Position numbers and translations under genes: made by a program
The notes under the pieces: model-generated
What the model was told of the DNA's origin: nothing
The model's input: the letters and a program-made list of their open reading frames with translations, nothing else
Databases searched by the model: none
Part shown: positions 15,296 to 23,738 of the stretch, piece by piece
Layout of the letters: each line of letters starts with the position of its first letter
Position numbering within the stretch: the stretch's first letter is position 1
From: Nostoc sp. LPT
GTDB taxonomy: Bacteria > Cyanobacteriota > Cyanobacteriia > Cyanobacteriales > Nostocaceae
DNA: 33,206 bases
Assembly (NCBI RefSeq): GCF_017115165.1
Contig: NZ_JABXKF010000170.1
Location: 1 to 33,206 of the forward strand
Direction: 5' to 3'

Positions 15296-15588
15296 TAGGG
15301 AAGAAGCGTTAATATACTCAGTAAAAATGTACATTCCTGAGATAGACATCTTAACAATTCAAAATTCAAAATTCAAAATTCAAAATTCAAACATTTTAGA
15401 CATTTTCAAACGTTCGCGTAGCGTCTCGTAGAGAAGAGAAGTGCCTTGCGCGGGTTCCCCGCGTTGTGGCAACTTCGGGGGATTTAAACCCCGACTGAAA
15501 CTGACCGGAGGCGGAGTGGCTCCGACTTTGCGCTACGTGTTTTGGTTGGGGTCTTAAATCCCTTGATTTACGATAAAATCAAGAGAGT
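15296..15588. other. intergenic repeats between nagA and transposase relic
   Basis: No gene. Holds a five-unit AAAATTC array (15355-15391), the dispersed phrase CGCGTAGCGTCTC (15415-15427), a GC-rich palindromic patch GCGCGGGTTCCCCGCG (near 15449), and an inverted repeat CTTGATTT 15562-15569 / AAATCAAG 15576-15583. Confidence 0.6.
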
Positions 15589-15765
15589 ACCTACTCTCCA
15601 GATTTATCTCTCATAGAACTGTGTTGGTCGAAACTGAAGCAATTTCTCCGTAGCTGTGAGACACGCACACTGGACTCACTCGACCCAGCAATGGCTCTTG
15701 CTGTCAATTATATTACTGAAGATGATGCCTTCGGTTGGTTCAACCACTGTGGTCTATTTACCTGA
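15589..15765 (+). pseudogene. relic of an IS630-family transposase, C-terminal end
   Basis: A plus-strand frame from 15592 reads YSPDLSLIELCWSKLKQFLR, then SCETRTLDSLDPAMALAVN and YITEDDAFGWFNHCGLFT before a TGA at 15763-15765. YSPDLxPIExxWSxLK is the third catalytic (Glu) block of the IS630/DDE_3 transposases, and GWFxHCG is a usual C-terminus in cyanobacterial copies. Only about 58 codons remain; the two catalytic Asp blocks are absent upstream. There is no usable start, so the element is dead. Confidence 0.75.
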
Positions 15766-15808
15766 AAATTGCTGTAAGATGCAAACAGAAAAGTTTATTT
15801 ACGATCTA

Positions 15809-16081
15809 TTACGAACCTTGCAAAAGGTCATTAATTGAACTTATACTCTGTTTTATTTGTTCTGTCAGAGAAGTTCTTAATAAATCCAGGTTTACTGTTG
15901 AAAAATTGAGTAGTCCTAAAGCATATAATAGGCTCGAAATACCAATAAGTAAAGCCAAAATTCTTCCAAAACAACCAGGATTGATTTCAATAAAAGCTAA
16001 TTTAGATTGCCCAATCACAGCAATCGTTATAAAAACAATTCCTACTATTAAAAAGGTGCTGTTTGGAGTTAAATCTGTCAT
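15809..16081 (-). CDS. small two-helix membrane protein, unknown
   Basis: 90 residues from ATG 16081; a GTG at 16105 is also in frame. Two hydrophobic helices (TFLIVGIVFITIAVIGQ and FGRILALLIGISSLLYALGL) are joined by SKLAFIEINPGC, followed by a polar C-terminal helix (RTSLTEQIKQSISSINDLL). AT-rich like the surrounding 1.3 kb. Preferred over the overlapping plus-strand frame because of the regular helix pattern. No family recognised. Confidence 0.6.
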   Translation of the reverse strand: MTDLTPNSTFLIVGIVFITIAVIGQSKLAFIEINPGCFGRILALLIGISSLLYALGLLNFSTVNLDLLRTSLTEQIKQSISSINDLLQGS

Positions 16082-16105
16082 TTTTCGATTAAGATACCTC
16101 AGCAC

Positions 16106-16578
16106 TTTTATTGTAGCTATTATTAGTGAAAATTTCTGCGCCTGCGATATGCAAAAACATAAAAACTTTGCAACTCAACATTCACCCCAACCTAATAAGG
16201 CTCTAGCTATTGCAGTATCGGTGTTGAAACTCATCGTGTGCTATTATTTAAGAAGATATATATTTATTTTGAAACTTATTTAGCAATAAATAACGTTGAT
16301 TGTCTCAATTCTGTATAAATTGTTTTATCTAACTCAGATATTCAAGGAAAAACCTAGATTCTGCAAGAAGCAAACTAACTGATGTGTCTCTAGCAGAAAT
16401 TCAGATATTGTGAAGTTGCAGTTGATTTAAACTCAATTTTACTTTTTACGATTTTGCTGAGACTATCCAGTGGCAAAACTTTCAGCATCAAAAAGCCAAA
16501 ATGTCATCACTGGTGTACTAGACGTTAATTTAGTTTATATATTAAACTACACTAAGACGATAGGAATAGTGGGTTTTT
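16106..16578. other. AT-rich intergenic stretch
   Basis: Nothing recognised beyond AT-rich sequence; it contains the promoter region of the membrane protein gene at 16579, including TATATATTAAAC near 16533 as a possible -10 area. Confidence 0.4.
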
Positions 16579-17040
16579 ATGGAAAGCGTCCAAAACGTTA
16601 GTCAAGAGTTAAATGTCACAAGAGACACAGCACTACAGCAATTACAACAGTCTACTCCAGTAGAGTTCAAAAAAGACATTTTCAAAAAACTCAGAGGTGG
16701 ATTTTTTCTAGTACTAGGATATTTATTATCACCACTGTGTTGGTGGAATGACTTACTATTCAATTTGCCAATAGCTTATGGTTTTGGGTATGCATGTAGT
16801 TTACTTTCCCCAAAATTGCTTCTACCTTGTTCAATTATCGGATACTGGCTCTCTAATATTGTGGGAATTCTCTTGATGCAGTTCGGTTCTAAAGACATTT
16901 TTCAAAAAGAGCCTCAAGAGCATAACCTCAAAAAAGAATTGTTCACAGGTTTAATTTATTCGACAGTTTATACCCTGTTGATTATGCTGTTGATCCAGTT
17001 GAAGATTCTTGATTCTCCTATTTTATTCTCTAACAGTTAA
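16579..17040 (+). CDS. multi-pass membrane protein, unknown
   Basis: 153 residues. ATG 16579 follows a weak AGGAAT 12-17 bases upstream. A polar N-terminal 40 residues (MESVQNVSQELNVTRDTALQ) is followed by four hydrophobic helices: FFLVLGYLLSPLCWW, LPIAYGFGYACSLL, LLLPCSIIGYWLSNIVGILL and GLIYSTVYTLLIMLLIQL. No catalytic motif. No family recognised; its codon use is AT-rich, in a region next to a transposase relic, so acquisition is possible but not shown. Confidence 0.7.
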   Translation: MESVQNVSQELNVTRDTALQQLQQSTPVEFKKDIFKKLRGGFFLVLGYLLSPLCWWNDLLFNLPIAYGFGYACSLLSPKLLLPCSIIGYWLSNIVGILLMQFGSKDIFQKEPQEHNLKKELFTGLIYSTVYTLLIMLLIQLKILDSPILFSNS

Positions 17041-17070
17041 TTTAGTTTATCACCTTTCTACAAGGAATCT

Positions 17071-17104
17071 ATAGTATAGGTGCATATCTATACACCCATA
17101 CTAT
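17071..17104. repeat. hairpin after the membrane protein gene
   Basis: ATAGTATAGGTG pairs with CACCCATACTAT around a 10-base loop with one mismatch, 30 bases past the stop of the gene at 16579. No U tract follows, so its use as a terminator is uncertain. Confidence 0.4.
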
Positions 17105-17219
17105 GTATATATAGCAGATATAGCAATAGGTAGAGGAGTTACGAACAAAAAAAACTGACTTATTCAATAAATCTGGGTTCTAAGTCTCTGGATGGAGAGC
17201 AAATCAGCTAGGGAGAAGA

Positions 17220-18029
17220 TCAATTTTCGTCAAATTTGAGAAATTCACTTAAATTCAACAATTTTGGAGGTTCCTTACTTACAATTAATGGCAACTTACC
17301 ATTCCATTTTTCTATTGCTTGCCTTTGCAGAATTTCTGGAGTTAAACCATCACGTAATAATCTGTGTGCCTCAGCCTCTCCTTTGGCTAAATTAACTTTT
17401 GCCTCAGCCTCTTTTGTTGCTTTCAGTGCGATAAACTCTGCTCGTTTTGCTTCTTGTTCAGCAATCTGCTTTGCCTCCACCGCCTCACCAAATCGTTCTG
17501 AAAAATGCACATGAACTAGAGAAATATCATCAACAGCAACGTGATAGCTACCCAGTCGTGTGGACAATGCATCATCTACTCCACTTTTGACTTCTCCTCG
17601 TTTAGTAATAATTTCTTCAGCAGTATACTTTGCCATTACTGCTTTTAGCACTTCTTCAACTGCTGGGTTAATAATCCGAATAACTACATTTTGTTCATCT
17701 CCGATTTCCTGAAAAATGGCATTTGCTTCCTGGGGAATAATATGCCAATTGAGGGCTACATCGGCAAAAACATTTTGTAAATCTTTGGAAGAAGCCTCAG
17801 CAGAAATTTCCTGTTTTTGGACTCGGATACTCAACTTTTTCACAGTATTGACTACAGGAATAATTAAGTGAAGTCCTTCTCCTAATATCTGGTTTTGTAC
17901 TTCGCCAAATTTCATTAATATACCACGTTCCCCTGCATTTACAATCACACAAGGTGTGAGGAAGAGAGTTATCAGGAACAAAAGAGCGGTCAGTTTACCG
18001 GCACTGTTGAAATTTGTAATTTTTATCAT
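17220..18029 (-). CDS. SPFH/prohibitin-family membrane protein 2
   Basis: 269 residues. An N-terminal helix (KLTALLFLITLFLTPCVIV) is followed by an SPFH domain starting NAGERGILMKFGEVQNQILG, then EISAEASSKDLQNVFADVAL and a coiled coil (EAKQIAEQEAKRAEFIALKA). It has the same plan as the protein at 7177-8031, including the shared SSKDLQN/STKDLQN, but the two are diverged. Prohibitin-like rings are usually hetero- or homo-oligomers, so the paralogues might co-assemble. It is 93 bases downstream of the exoprotein stop on the same strand. Confidence 0.9.
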   Translation of the reverse strand: MIKITNFNSAGKLTALLFLITLFLTPCVIVNAGERGILMKFGEVQNQILGEGLHLIIPVVNTVKKLSIRVQKQEISAEASSKDLQNVFADVALNWHIIPQEANAIFQEIGDEQNVVIRIINPAVEEVLKAVMAKYTAEEIITKRGEVKSGVDDALSTRLGSYHVAVDDISLVHVHFSERFGEAVEAKQIAEQEAKRAEFIALKATKEAEAKVNLAKGEAEAHRLLRDGLTPEILQRQAIEKWNGKLPLIVSKEPPKLLNLSEFLKFDEN

Positions 18030-18122
18030 CTGTGTGAATCATGTATGCATCTTGCATGGAGATACATATTTAGGAGTTATAGGCTTCTTTCCGTCATGAT
18101 TTTAGCTCGACTTTATCCAAAA

Positions 18123-21100
18123 TTAAGAACATTCTCGACTTAATAGCAACTGCCCAGTATTCAGCCGATATACACCAGTAGGTTCGATAATCGGATCGCC
18201 TTTCTTCCAGGGACGGAATGTAGTTTCGACACCTCTCACCTCACCAGTAGTGTAGGTAGAAACCAAAACACCAGGACGATTAGTAGTCAAAGCACCAGAA
18301 CCTGTAATAGTAAAAGAGTTTTCTTGTCGCTTGGTACCGCGTGAAATGCAACTATTGGCGATGAGTGCGTTGGTATCGATAACTGGGGGTAATTCGGTGA
18401 AGCTGTTTTGAATGGAACTGGTATCGGGTGCGTTAATGTTGATTACACCTGAAACGCCTTGTTCAGAACTGGCTGTAATATCACTTTTTTCGGTTGGCTT
18501 TGTCCGCGACTCGATACCAAAGATACCTTGCGAGTTGATTTCGACATTTCCACCGCGTCCTTGAAAGGCGTTGGCGCTAATGTCGCTGTTCTCTTTGGGA
18601 ACTGCGACAATAAATTTTGAATTGATATTGATGTTACCACCATCGCCACCAGCTTGTGCCGTACCTGCGTTGGTGGAGATTTGACCACCACGTCGCATGA
18701 GAAGTAAATCCCTAATTACCAGCTTAATATTACCTCCATTGCCTGATGCTGATTCAGCGATGAATCTTCCCTGTTTATCTAAAGTAACTTTGGGCGAGTT
18801 AACTTCAATATCACCTGCAACACCAAAGCCTGAAGAACGAACAAAGAAACCACTATTAGCATCATCTTCGGGAAACCTTTTAGGAAGTTGAGTTTCTGTA
18901 TTATCAGGATTTATATAGGTATCTGAAACAATTACTTGCTCTTTAGCATTGACTATAATCTTACCTGCATTACCACCTCTTGTGGTAGTTGTAATAAGTT
19001 GCCCCCCATTACTAGCCTCCACTATTCGTGCATTGACTGTAATATTCCCACCATCACCAAAATTATTAGTTCTTGCGTCTAATAAAGCACTATCGGATAT
19101 ACGAAAAACATCAGTATTTACAGTGATATTGCCACTGTTACCTATAGTTACAGTATCTGTAAATAATCCACTGGAATTGCCAGTGATTGGATTAAAACCA
19201 GAAATATTAACACCATCAGTTGCGTTAATTTGGATATTTCCAGCTTTAATAAAATTGCTATTAAATTTAAAAAAATCTATGGAAGGATTTCCAACAAGAG
19301 TAATTTCTACATTAGCAAAAGCTCCACGGCTAGTGGCAACAAATTGAGCGCCATTCGTTAAGGAGAGAGAGTGAGATGTAACATTAATTTCTCCCCCCTT
19401 ACCCAATCCCTCTCCTTCTACAGAACTGAATATAAAACCATTTGAAAAAGAAACAGAATCCTTGACTTGTATGAAGACATTACCTGCATTTCCTTCTCCA
19501 GAGGTACTAGTCGAAATTCTGGCATCATCCATTAAAGATAACGAGCCAGAGGATATACTAATGTCTCCTCCTTTACCAACTGTTCTTCTTCCTAAGCCGC
19601 TTATAATTCCACTTGCCTTTCCTTCTCTGATTCCAGCGATCGCAACTGCACCCGTGACATCGATATTAACATTGCCTGCATTTCCCTGGTTGAATGGCTG
19701 TCTAACAGAACTGTCATCATTATTTTCAACAGAGGTTACTAGTTGAGCGCCATCACTAATGGAGAGTGAAGCGGCTTTGATGTTGATATTGGCACCATTA
19801 CCCTCACTTTTTGACTCCACGTTGCTGAGGATGCCAGTATTATTTCCTGAAATTGAAACAGAACCAGAAGCACTGACAAACACATTTCCTGCATCCCCTC
19901 GTCCAAAAGTACTAGAAGCTAATTGAGCGCCGTTGTTCAAGAAAAGTGAGCCAGTAGTGATATTGAGATCCCCTCCCTTACCCGCACCTGTTGCTTCGAC
20001 AATGCTGGAAATGTCACCACTTCTGTCAACAGAGACTGTATCACTGGCATTAATTATTACATTACCAGCATTTCCCTTTCCGGCAGTGCTTACTTCTAAG
20101 CCAGCACCATTAGTAATGACTACTGATCCAGTATTAATCAGGATTTTACCACCGTTACCTACCGCTCCTGCTAGTACCAAACTGCGAGCCGCGCTATTTA
20201 ATCCATTACTGCCTATACCATCAAAAACAACTGTATCACGAGCATTGATGCTCACATTACCTGCATCTCCTCGTCCAAGGGTGCTAGTAGTCAAAAAAGC
20301 ACCATTTGTAACAGACAGTAATCCTGTGGTGATGTTAATACTACCTCCTTTGCCTACTGCTTCTGCTCCTGATATGCTGAAAGCCGCACTGGCTGCTCCA
20401 TCAAAATTTACTGTATCGCTAGCATTAATGGTTACATTACCAGCATCTCCCTGACCAAAACTGCTGGCACTCAATTGTGACCCGTTGTTCACAGAGAGCT
20501 TTCTAGTGTTGATGTTTATCGTACCTGCTTTCCCCACTCCTCTAGCATTTACAAGAGCAAAGGCTAGGCTTCCCACATCAAAGAAGGCTATATCACTGGC
20601 GTTGATATTCACATTGCCTGCATCTCCTCGTCCACTAGTACTGGCTGATAGTCCTGCATTATTAGTGACAAAAAGTGACTTAGTGGTGATATTGATGCCA
20701 CCAGCTTTACCTACCGCTCCCTCTCCTAATATGCTCAAAGCCGCACTGTCTGCTCCATCAAAATGTACTGTATCGCTAGCATTAATGGTTACATTACCAG
20801 CATCTCCCCGTCCAAAACTGCTAGCACTCAGTTCTGAACCATTTTTCACAGACAGCGACCTGGCATTAATGTTGACATTGCCGCTTTTTCCTACTCCTTC
20901 AGTTGTCGTTAGGCTATAAGCGTAGCTCTTTTGATCAAAAGAGACACTATCGCGTGCATTGATATTAATAATCCCTGCATTTCCTCGTCCACTAGTACTA
21001 GCAGACATGTATGTATTATTGCTCAAAGATACTAACCCAGCTTTAATGGAAATATTGCCAGCATTCCCGACTGCTTCATTTCCAATTCCGCTATAAGCAT

Positions 21101-22313
21101 TAGCCCCATCAAATAAAATATTTTCACGAGCATCTATAATGATATTTCCCGCATTCCCTTGTCCTAAATTTGAGGCAGCAAGTAGAGCGCTATCCTCTAA
21201 TGTGAGGGAACTAGAATTTATGGTAATATTACCTCCATTGCCTTTTGCTCCCAAATTCACAAAATTGTAAATTCCGCTCCCAACTCCAGCAACTTTGATT
21301 TCTCCGGTAGCATTAAGTGTAATATCACCTGCAACAGTCTCAGGTGTACCCAAACCTTGCCCAATGCCAGCAATCAGTAGGCTTTCTTTTAAAATGTCTA
21401 TATTACGAGCGTTGACTATGATGCCTCCACCATTGCTACCACTTACATTTATATTTGCAGCATTTTTAAGAGACACATCTGCCCGCGTGACATTCTCTGG
21501 AAACGTTAGACTGAAATTATTATCATCTAGCTGAAGATTGATATTTCCAGGAGCAGACAATCCTCCTAACTCAACTCGACCACCATAGGCTCGCAATCTA
21601 CCACCATCCATATTAATATTGCTACCTACAAGCAGTAAACTCTTCCTATCTGGCACTCGTAAACCAGATGTATTTATGCCTGAAGGAGATATTCCTGCTG
21701 GTGCAATTGAGTTATTTTGAATTGCTGCATTCTTATTAATCTGATTAAAAAATAAAACCGAAGGATTAATAGTCAATAATGGCGCGGCTTGGGGATTTGT
21801 GGCACTAAAAACACCCTGATTACCAAACTGTACTCCGTTCGCCGTCGTCCCCACAAAGGAACCCTGCACATCTAGACTGGCATCTTTTCCAAACACAATC
21901 CCATTAGGATTTATCAAAAATACATTAGGATTAGAACTACCAAATGTACCGAGTCTCCCTAAAATTTCTGAAGGGTTATTACCTGTCACCCGTGCCAGAA
22001 TATTTTGGATATCTGCGCTAGGACTGAAGAAATAAGCTGCCCGTCCCTCGCTGATATTAAATTCTCCAAAGCTGTGAAACAAATTGATTTGGCGAATTGC
22101 ACCACCTGTAATTACTTCAATTGGTTGTCCTTGAAAGTTGCCTATAACTTGAGATGACTCAGTACCAAGTGTATTATCAGGTACGATATTACTTTGTTGT
22201 GCCTGGGTTTTGTTAGTGAGAAGACTTACACTTAAGCAGCCCAGCAACCCTGCCAATCCCAATTGCAAACACTTGTGTGATCCGTATTTTCTCGTCATAA
22301 GACGCGCTTTCAT
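18123..22313 (-). CDS. TPS-domain haemagglutinin-like exoprotein
   Basis: 1396 residues. A long N-terminal region with a signal helix (LGLAGLLGCLSVSLL) cleaves near TQAQQ at 37-40. The TPS secretion domain follows: IRQINLFHSFGEFNISEGRA and VFLINPNGIVFGKD with NPNGI at 135-139. From about 290 to 1150 it is repetitive beta-helix sequence, units such as GRGDAGNVTINASDTVHFDG and GKAGGINITTKSLSVTNGA. The last 90 residues form a compact C-terminal region with cysteines (ANSCISRGTKRQE and SRECS), as in many cyanobacterial haemagglutinin-like proteins. It is expected to pass the outer membrane through a TpsB (Omp85-type) porin, none of which is in the window. Likely an adhesin; the ligand is unknown. 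Confidence 0.92.
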   Translation of the reverse strand: MKARLMTRKYGSHKCLQLGLAGLLGCLSVSLLTNKTQAQQSNIVPDNTLGTESSQVIGNFQGQPIEVITGGAIRQINLFHSFGEFNISEGRAAYFFSPSADIQNILARVTGNNPSEILGRLGTFGSSNPNVFLINPNGIVFGKDASLDVQGSFVGTTANGVQFGNQGVFSATNPQAAPLLTINPSVLFFNQINKNAAIQNNSIAPAGISPSGINTSGLRVPDRKSLLLVGSNINMDGGRLRAYGGRVELGGLSAPGNINLQLDDNNFSLTFPENVTRADVSLKNAANINVSGSNGGGIIVNARNIDILKESLLIAGIGQGLGTPETVAGDITLNATGEIKVAGVGSGIYNFVNLGAKGNGGNITINSSSLTLEDSALLAASNLGQGNAGNIIIDARENILFDGANAYSGIGNEAVGNAGNISIKAGLVSLSNNTYMSASTSGRGNAGIININARDSVSFDQKSYAYSLTTTEGVGKSGNVNINARSLSVKNGSELSASSFGRGDAGNVTINASDTVHFDGADSAALSILGEGAVGKAGGINITTKSLFVTNNAGLSASTSGRGDAGNVNINASDIAFFDVGSLAFALVNARGVGKAGTININTRKLSVNNGSQLSASSFGQGDAGNVTINASDTVNFDGAASAAFSISGAEAVGKGGSINITTGLLSVTNGAFLTTSTLGRGDAGNVSINARDTVVFDGIGSNGLNSAARSLVLAGAVGNGGKILINTGSVVITNGAGLEVSTAGKGNAGNVIINASDTVSVDRSGDISSIVEATGAGKGGDLNITTGSLFLNNGAQLASSTFGRGDAGNVFVSASGSVSISGNNTGILSNVESKSEGNGANINIKAASLSISDGAQLVTSVENNDDSSVRQPFNQGNAGNVNIDVTGAVAIAGIREGKASGIISGLGRRTVGKGGDISISSGSLSLMDDARISTSTSGEGNAGNVFIQVKDSVSFSNGFIFSSVEGEGLGKGGEINVTSHSLSLTNGAQFVATSRGAFANVEITLVGNPSIDFFKFNSNFIKAGNIQINATDGVNISGFNPITGNSSGLFTDTVTIGNSGNITVNTDVFRISDSALLDARTNNFGDGGNITVNARIVEASNGGQLITTTTRGGNAGKIIVNAKEQVIVSDTYINPDNTETQLPKRFPEDDANSGFFVRSSGFGVAGDIEVNSPKVTLDKQGRFIAESASGNGGNIKLVIRDLLLMRRGGQISTNAGTAQAGGDGGNININSKFIVAVPKENSDISANAFQGRGGNVEINSQGIFGIESRTKPTEKSDITASSEQGVSGVININAPDTSSIQNSFTELPPVIDTNALIANSCISRGTKRQENSFTITGSGALTTNRPGVLVSTYTTGEVRGVETTFRPWKKGDPIIEPTGVYRLNTGQLLLSRECS
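20320..20847. repeat. 357-bp internal duplication in the exoprotein gene
   Basis: Sequence around 20380-20490 recurs around 20737-20847, for example CTGTATCGCTAGCATTAATG at 20411 and at 20768: offset 357 bp, 119 codons. The match over about 85 bases around it is nearly exact, far closer than between other units, so this is a recent in-frame duplication. Confidence 0.75.
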
Positions 22314-23024
22314 ATAGATTATTTCAGTATCTAATAAAGCTGTACCTTTGGACGATAAACAAGCGAATATTCGTTAAGTATGCAGTTTTCTGCAATAATC
22401 GGGCGATGTCTGACGACAAGCCTTAGGCTATGCACCCAAAGACATTTTCCCCTGTGGCATTGGTAGTAATGCTGCTATAGCAATCCTGAATGATTCGTGA
22501 GAAAATACTGGAAAAAAGCATTATTCAGAAGGCAGCTATGCTGGAGGCAGAAGGCAGCTATGCTACCCACCCTTACTCATAGTGGGATTGAAAACTTGGA
22601 CGCTTTATACCTCGCTGCAAGCAGTCTCGGTATAATTCTTGTTTTTAAGTGGGCAATGACCCCCAACTAAAGTTTTTATTGATACTTTTTTCCTTCTGCC
22701 CTCTGCCTTCGTACTTCTGCCTTTCTTGTAATATTTGCAACTAAAAAGGGTAGTGGTAATGTGGATGCGATCGCTTTTGGAAATGTAAAGAGGTGCGATC
22801 GCAACCCTCAAACTAGCAAGCATTATTAAAAATTAAATAGTTACATAAAGCGAAAAGCGATCGCTCACTCTTCCATAACAGGCGATGTCTAACGACAAGC
22901 CGCTACCCGTCTACGCTTTGTTTTTGAGATTTTCTGTAAGGCGATCGCTCATCTTTTTATACAGACGCTTTGCTACAGTGCAATCATAGAGTCAGCGATC
23001 ACTTTTGGAAATGTGGAGACAATA
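22314..23024. other. gene-poor region with dispersed repeats
   Basis: No convincing gene. Contains GGCGATGTCT-ACGACAAGCC phrases near 22403 and 22882, a duplicated AGAAGGCAGCTATGCT near 22530 and 22550, a pyrimidine/purine heptad-like patch (CTTCTGCC units) near 22691-22722, and several HIP1 octamers (22768, 22795, 22858, 22942). A 72-codon minus-strand frame at 22605-22823 reads through these repeats and looks accidental. Confidence 0.5.
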
Positions 23025-23250
23025 CGGTTCGGTTAAGAATATTTGTAGTAGCGCGGCAAGCTTAAAATATTGGGTTGAGTAATCATAGAATAGTTTTGGA
23101 CTTTCTAGGTTTTGTGAACCCAACGTTTTAAGGATGACGTGCTAGTAGGTTGGGTTTAACTTTAGTGTTACCCAACAAACCCCGCAAAATGTTGGGTTTC
23201 GTTCCTCAACCCAACCTATACATTTTTATTTTTTGGGCTTAACCGAACCG
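23025..23250. mobile_element. 226-bp element with perfect 13-bp ends and nested palindromes
   Basis: CGGTTCGGTTAAG at 23025-23037 is the exact inverse of CTTAACCGAACCG at 23238-23250. Inside are two more inverted-repeat units: one bounded by CTTAAAATATTGGGTT and AACCCAACGTTTTAAG (about 23061-23134), and one bounded by TAGGTTGGGTT and AACCCAACCTA (23146-23218, perfect 11 bp). No coding capacity. It looks like a non-autonomous element in which smaller palindromic units are nested. No clear target duplication. Confidence 0.65.
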
Positions 23251-23398
23251 GAGAAGATGTTTTACTGGGGTTTATTTTAAATATTGAAGCGATTTGGTAA
23301 CTGAATAACCAATGTATTACAAACCAATAAAAGTAATTAATAAAACAGTATGAGTATTACACCCAGACCGATAAGTATAATGTATTAGGACTTTAAAT

Positions 23399-23428
23399 AC
23401 AAAAAGACCAGCCTCCCACAGCTGGTCT
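23399..23428 (-). terminator. strong intrinsic terminator
   Basis: AGACCAGC at 23428-23421 on the minus strand pairs with GCTGGTCT at 23412-23405 around an 8-base loop, followed by TTTTT. A run of A before the stem gives U on the other strand too, so it may be bidirectional. Confidence 0.8.
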
Positions 23429-23508
23429 AAAAAATGTTTTTGCGTTGTCTTCTCAAGAGAGTTAAAACCCAATTGCACGTTCCCAAAATGCAACGGGCAA
23501 CTTTTCTT
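23399..23508 (-). ncRNA. candidate small RNA 3' of murA
   Basis: On the minus strand a -10-like TACAAT lies at 23520-23515. About 7 bases later begins a roughly 110-base stretch that folds as a 9-bp hairpin (TTGCCCGTT 23500-23492 with AACGTGCAA 23481-23473, one mismatch), a small TCTC/GAGA hairpin, and a perfect 8-bp terminator stem AGACCAGC/GCTGGTCT (23428-23405) with a U tract. No open frame explains it. It could equally be the 3' end of the murA transcript. No known family assigned. Confidence 0.35.
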
Positions 23509-23641
23509 AACAATATTGTAACAGCCAACACAGATTTTTCCAGAATATTCATCAAAAAAAGATATGGGTAAAGCTTAAAAGCCTCTATCTATCGGGATAA
23601 TTCAGCAAATCGCAAGGTATAGATGGGAGAGATAAAGGCAG

Positions 23642-23674
23642 ACAAGGGAGAAAATTTTACCTTGTCTCCCTTGT
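23642..23674. repeat. 10-bp inverted repeat after murA
   Basis: ACAAGGGAGA 23642-23651 and TCTCCCTTGT 23665-23674 are perfect complements, 37 bases past the murA stop. The following U content on the minus strand is weak, so it is a possible, not certain, terminator. Confidence 0.45.
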
Positions 23675-23682
23675 TCGTCTTA

Positions 23683-23738
23683 TCCCAGCATCAGTCTCAA
23701 CCGATCAATTTCAACTTGACAAGCTACTGATGCTGGGA
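23683..23738. repeat. inverted repeat spanning the murA stop codon
   Basis: TCCCAGCATCAG 23683-23694 and CTGATGCTGGGA 23727-23738 are a perfect 12-bp pair whose loop contains the murA stop codon. The 3' end of murA therefore lies inside a potential hairpin. Confidence 0.55.

Noticed and set aside
15735..16283. 182-codon plus-strand frame over the two-helix membrane protein
   Set aside because: It lacks regular domains, begins inside the transposase relic and overlaps a better minus-strand frame with two clean membrane helices.
18949..20919. Several long plus-strand frames opposite the exoprotein gene
   Set aside because: They are rich in Pro, Leu and Thr because they mirror the repeated Gly/Asn/Ile codons of the real gene; antisense artefacts.
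22605..22823. 72-codon minus-strand frame
   Set aside because: It is read through heptad-like repeats (TKAEGRRKK) and HIP1 sites; no protein-like pattern.
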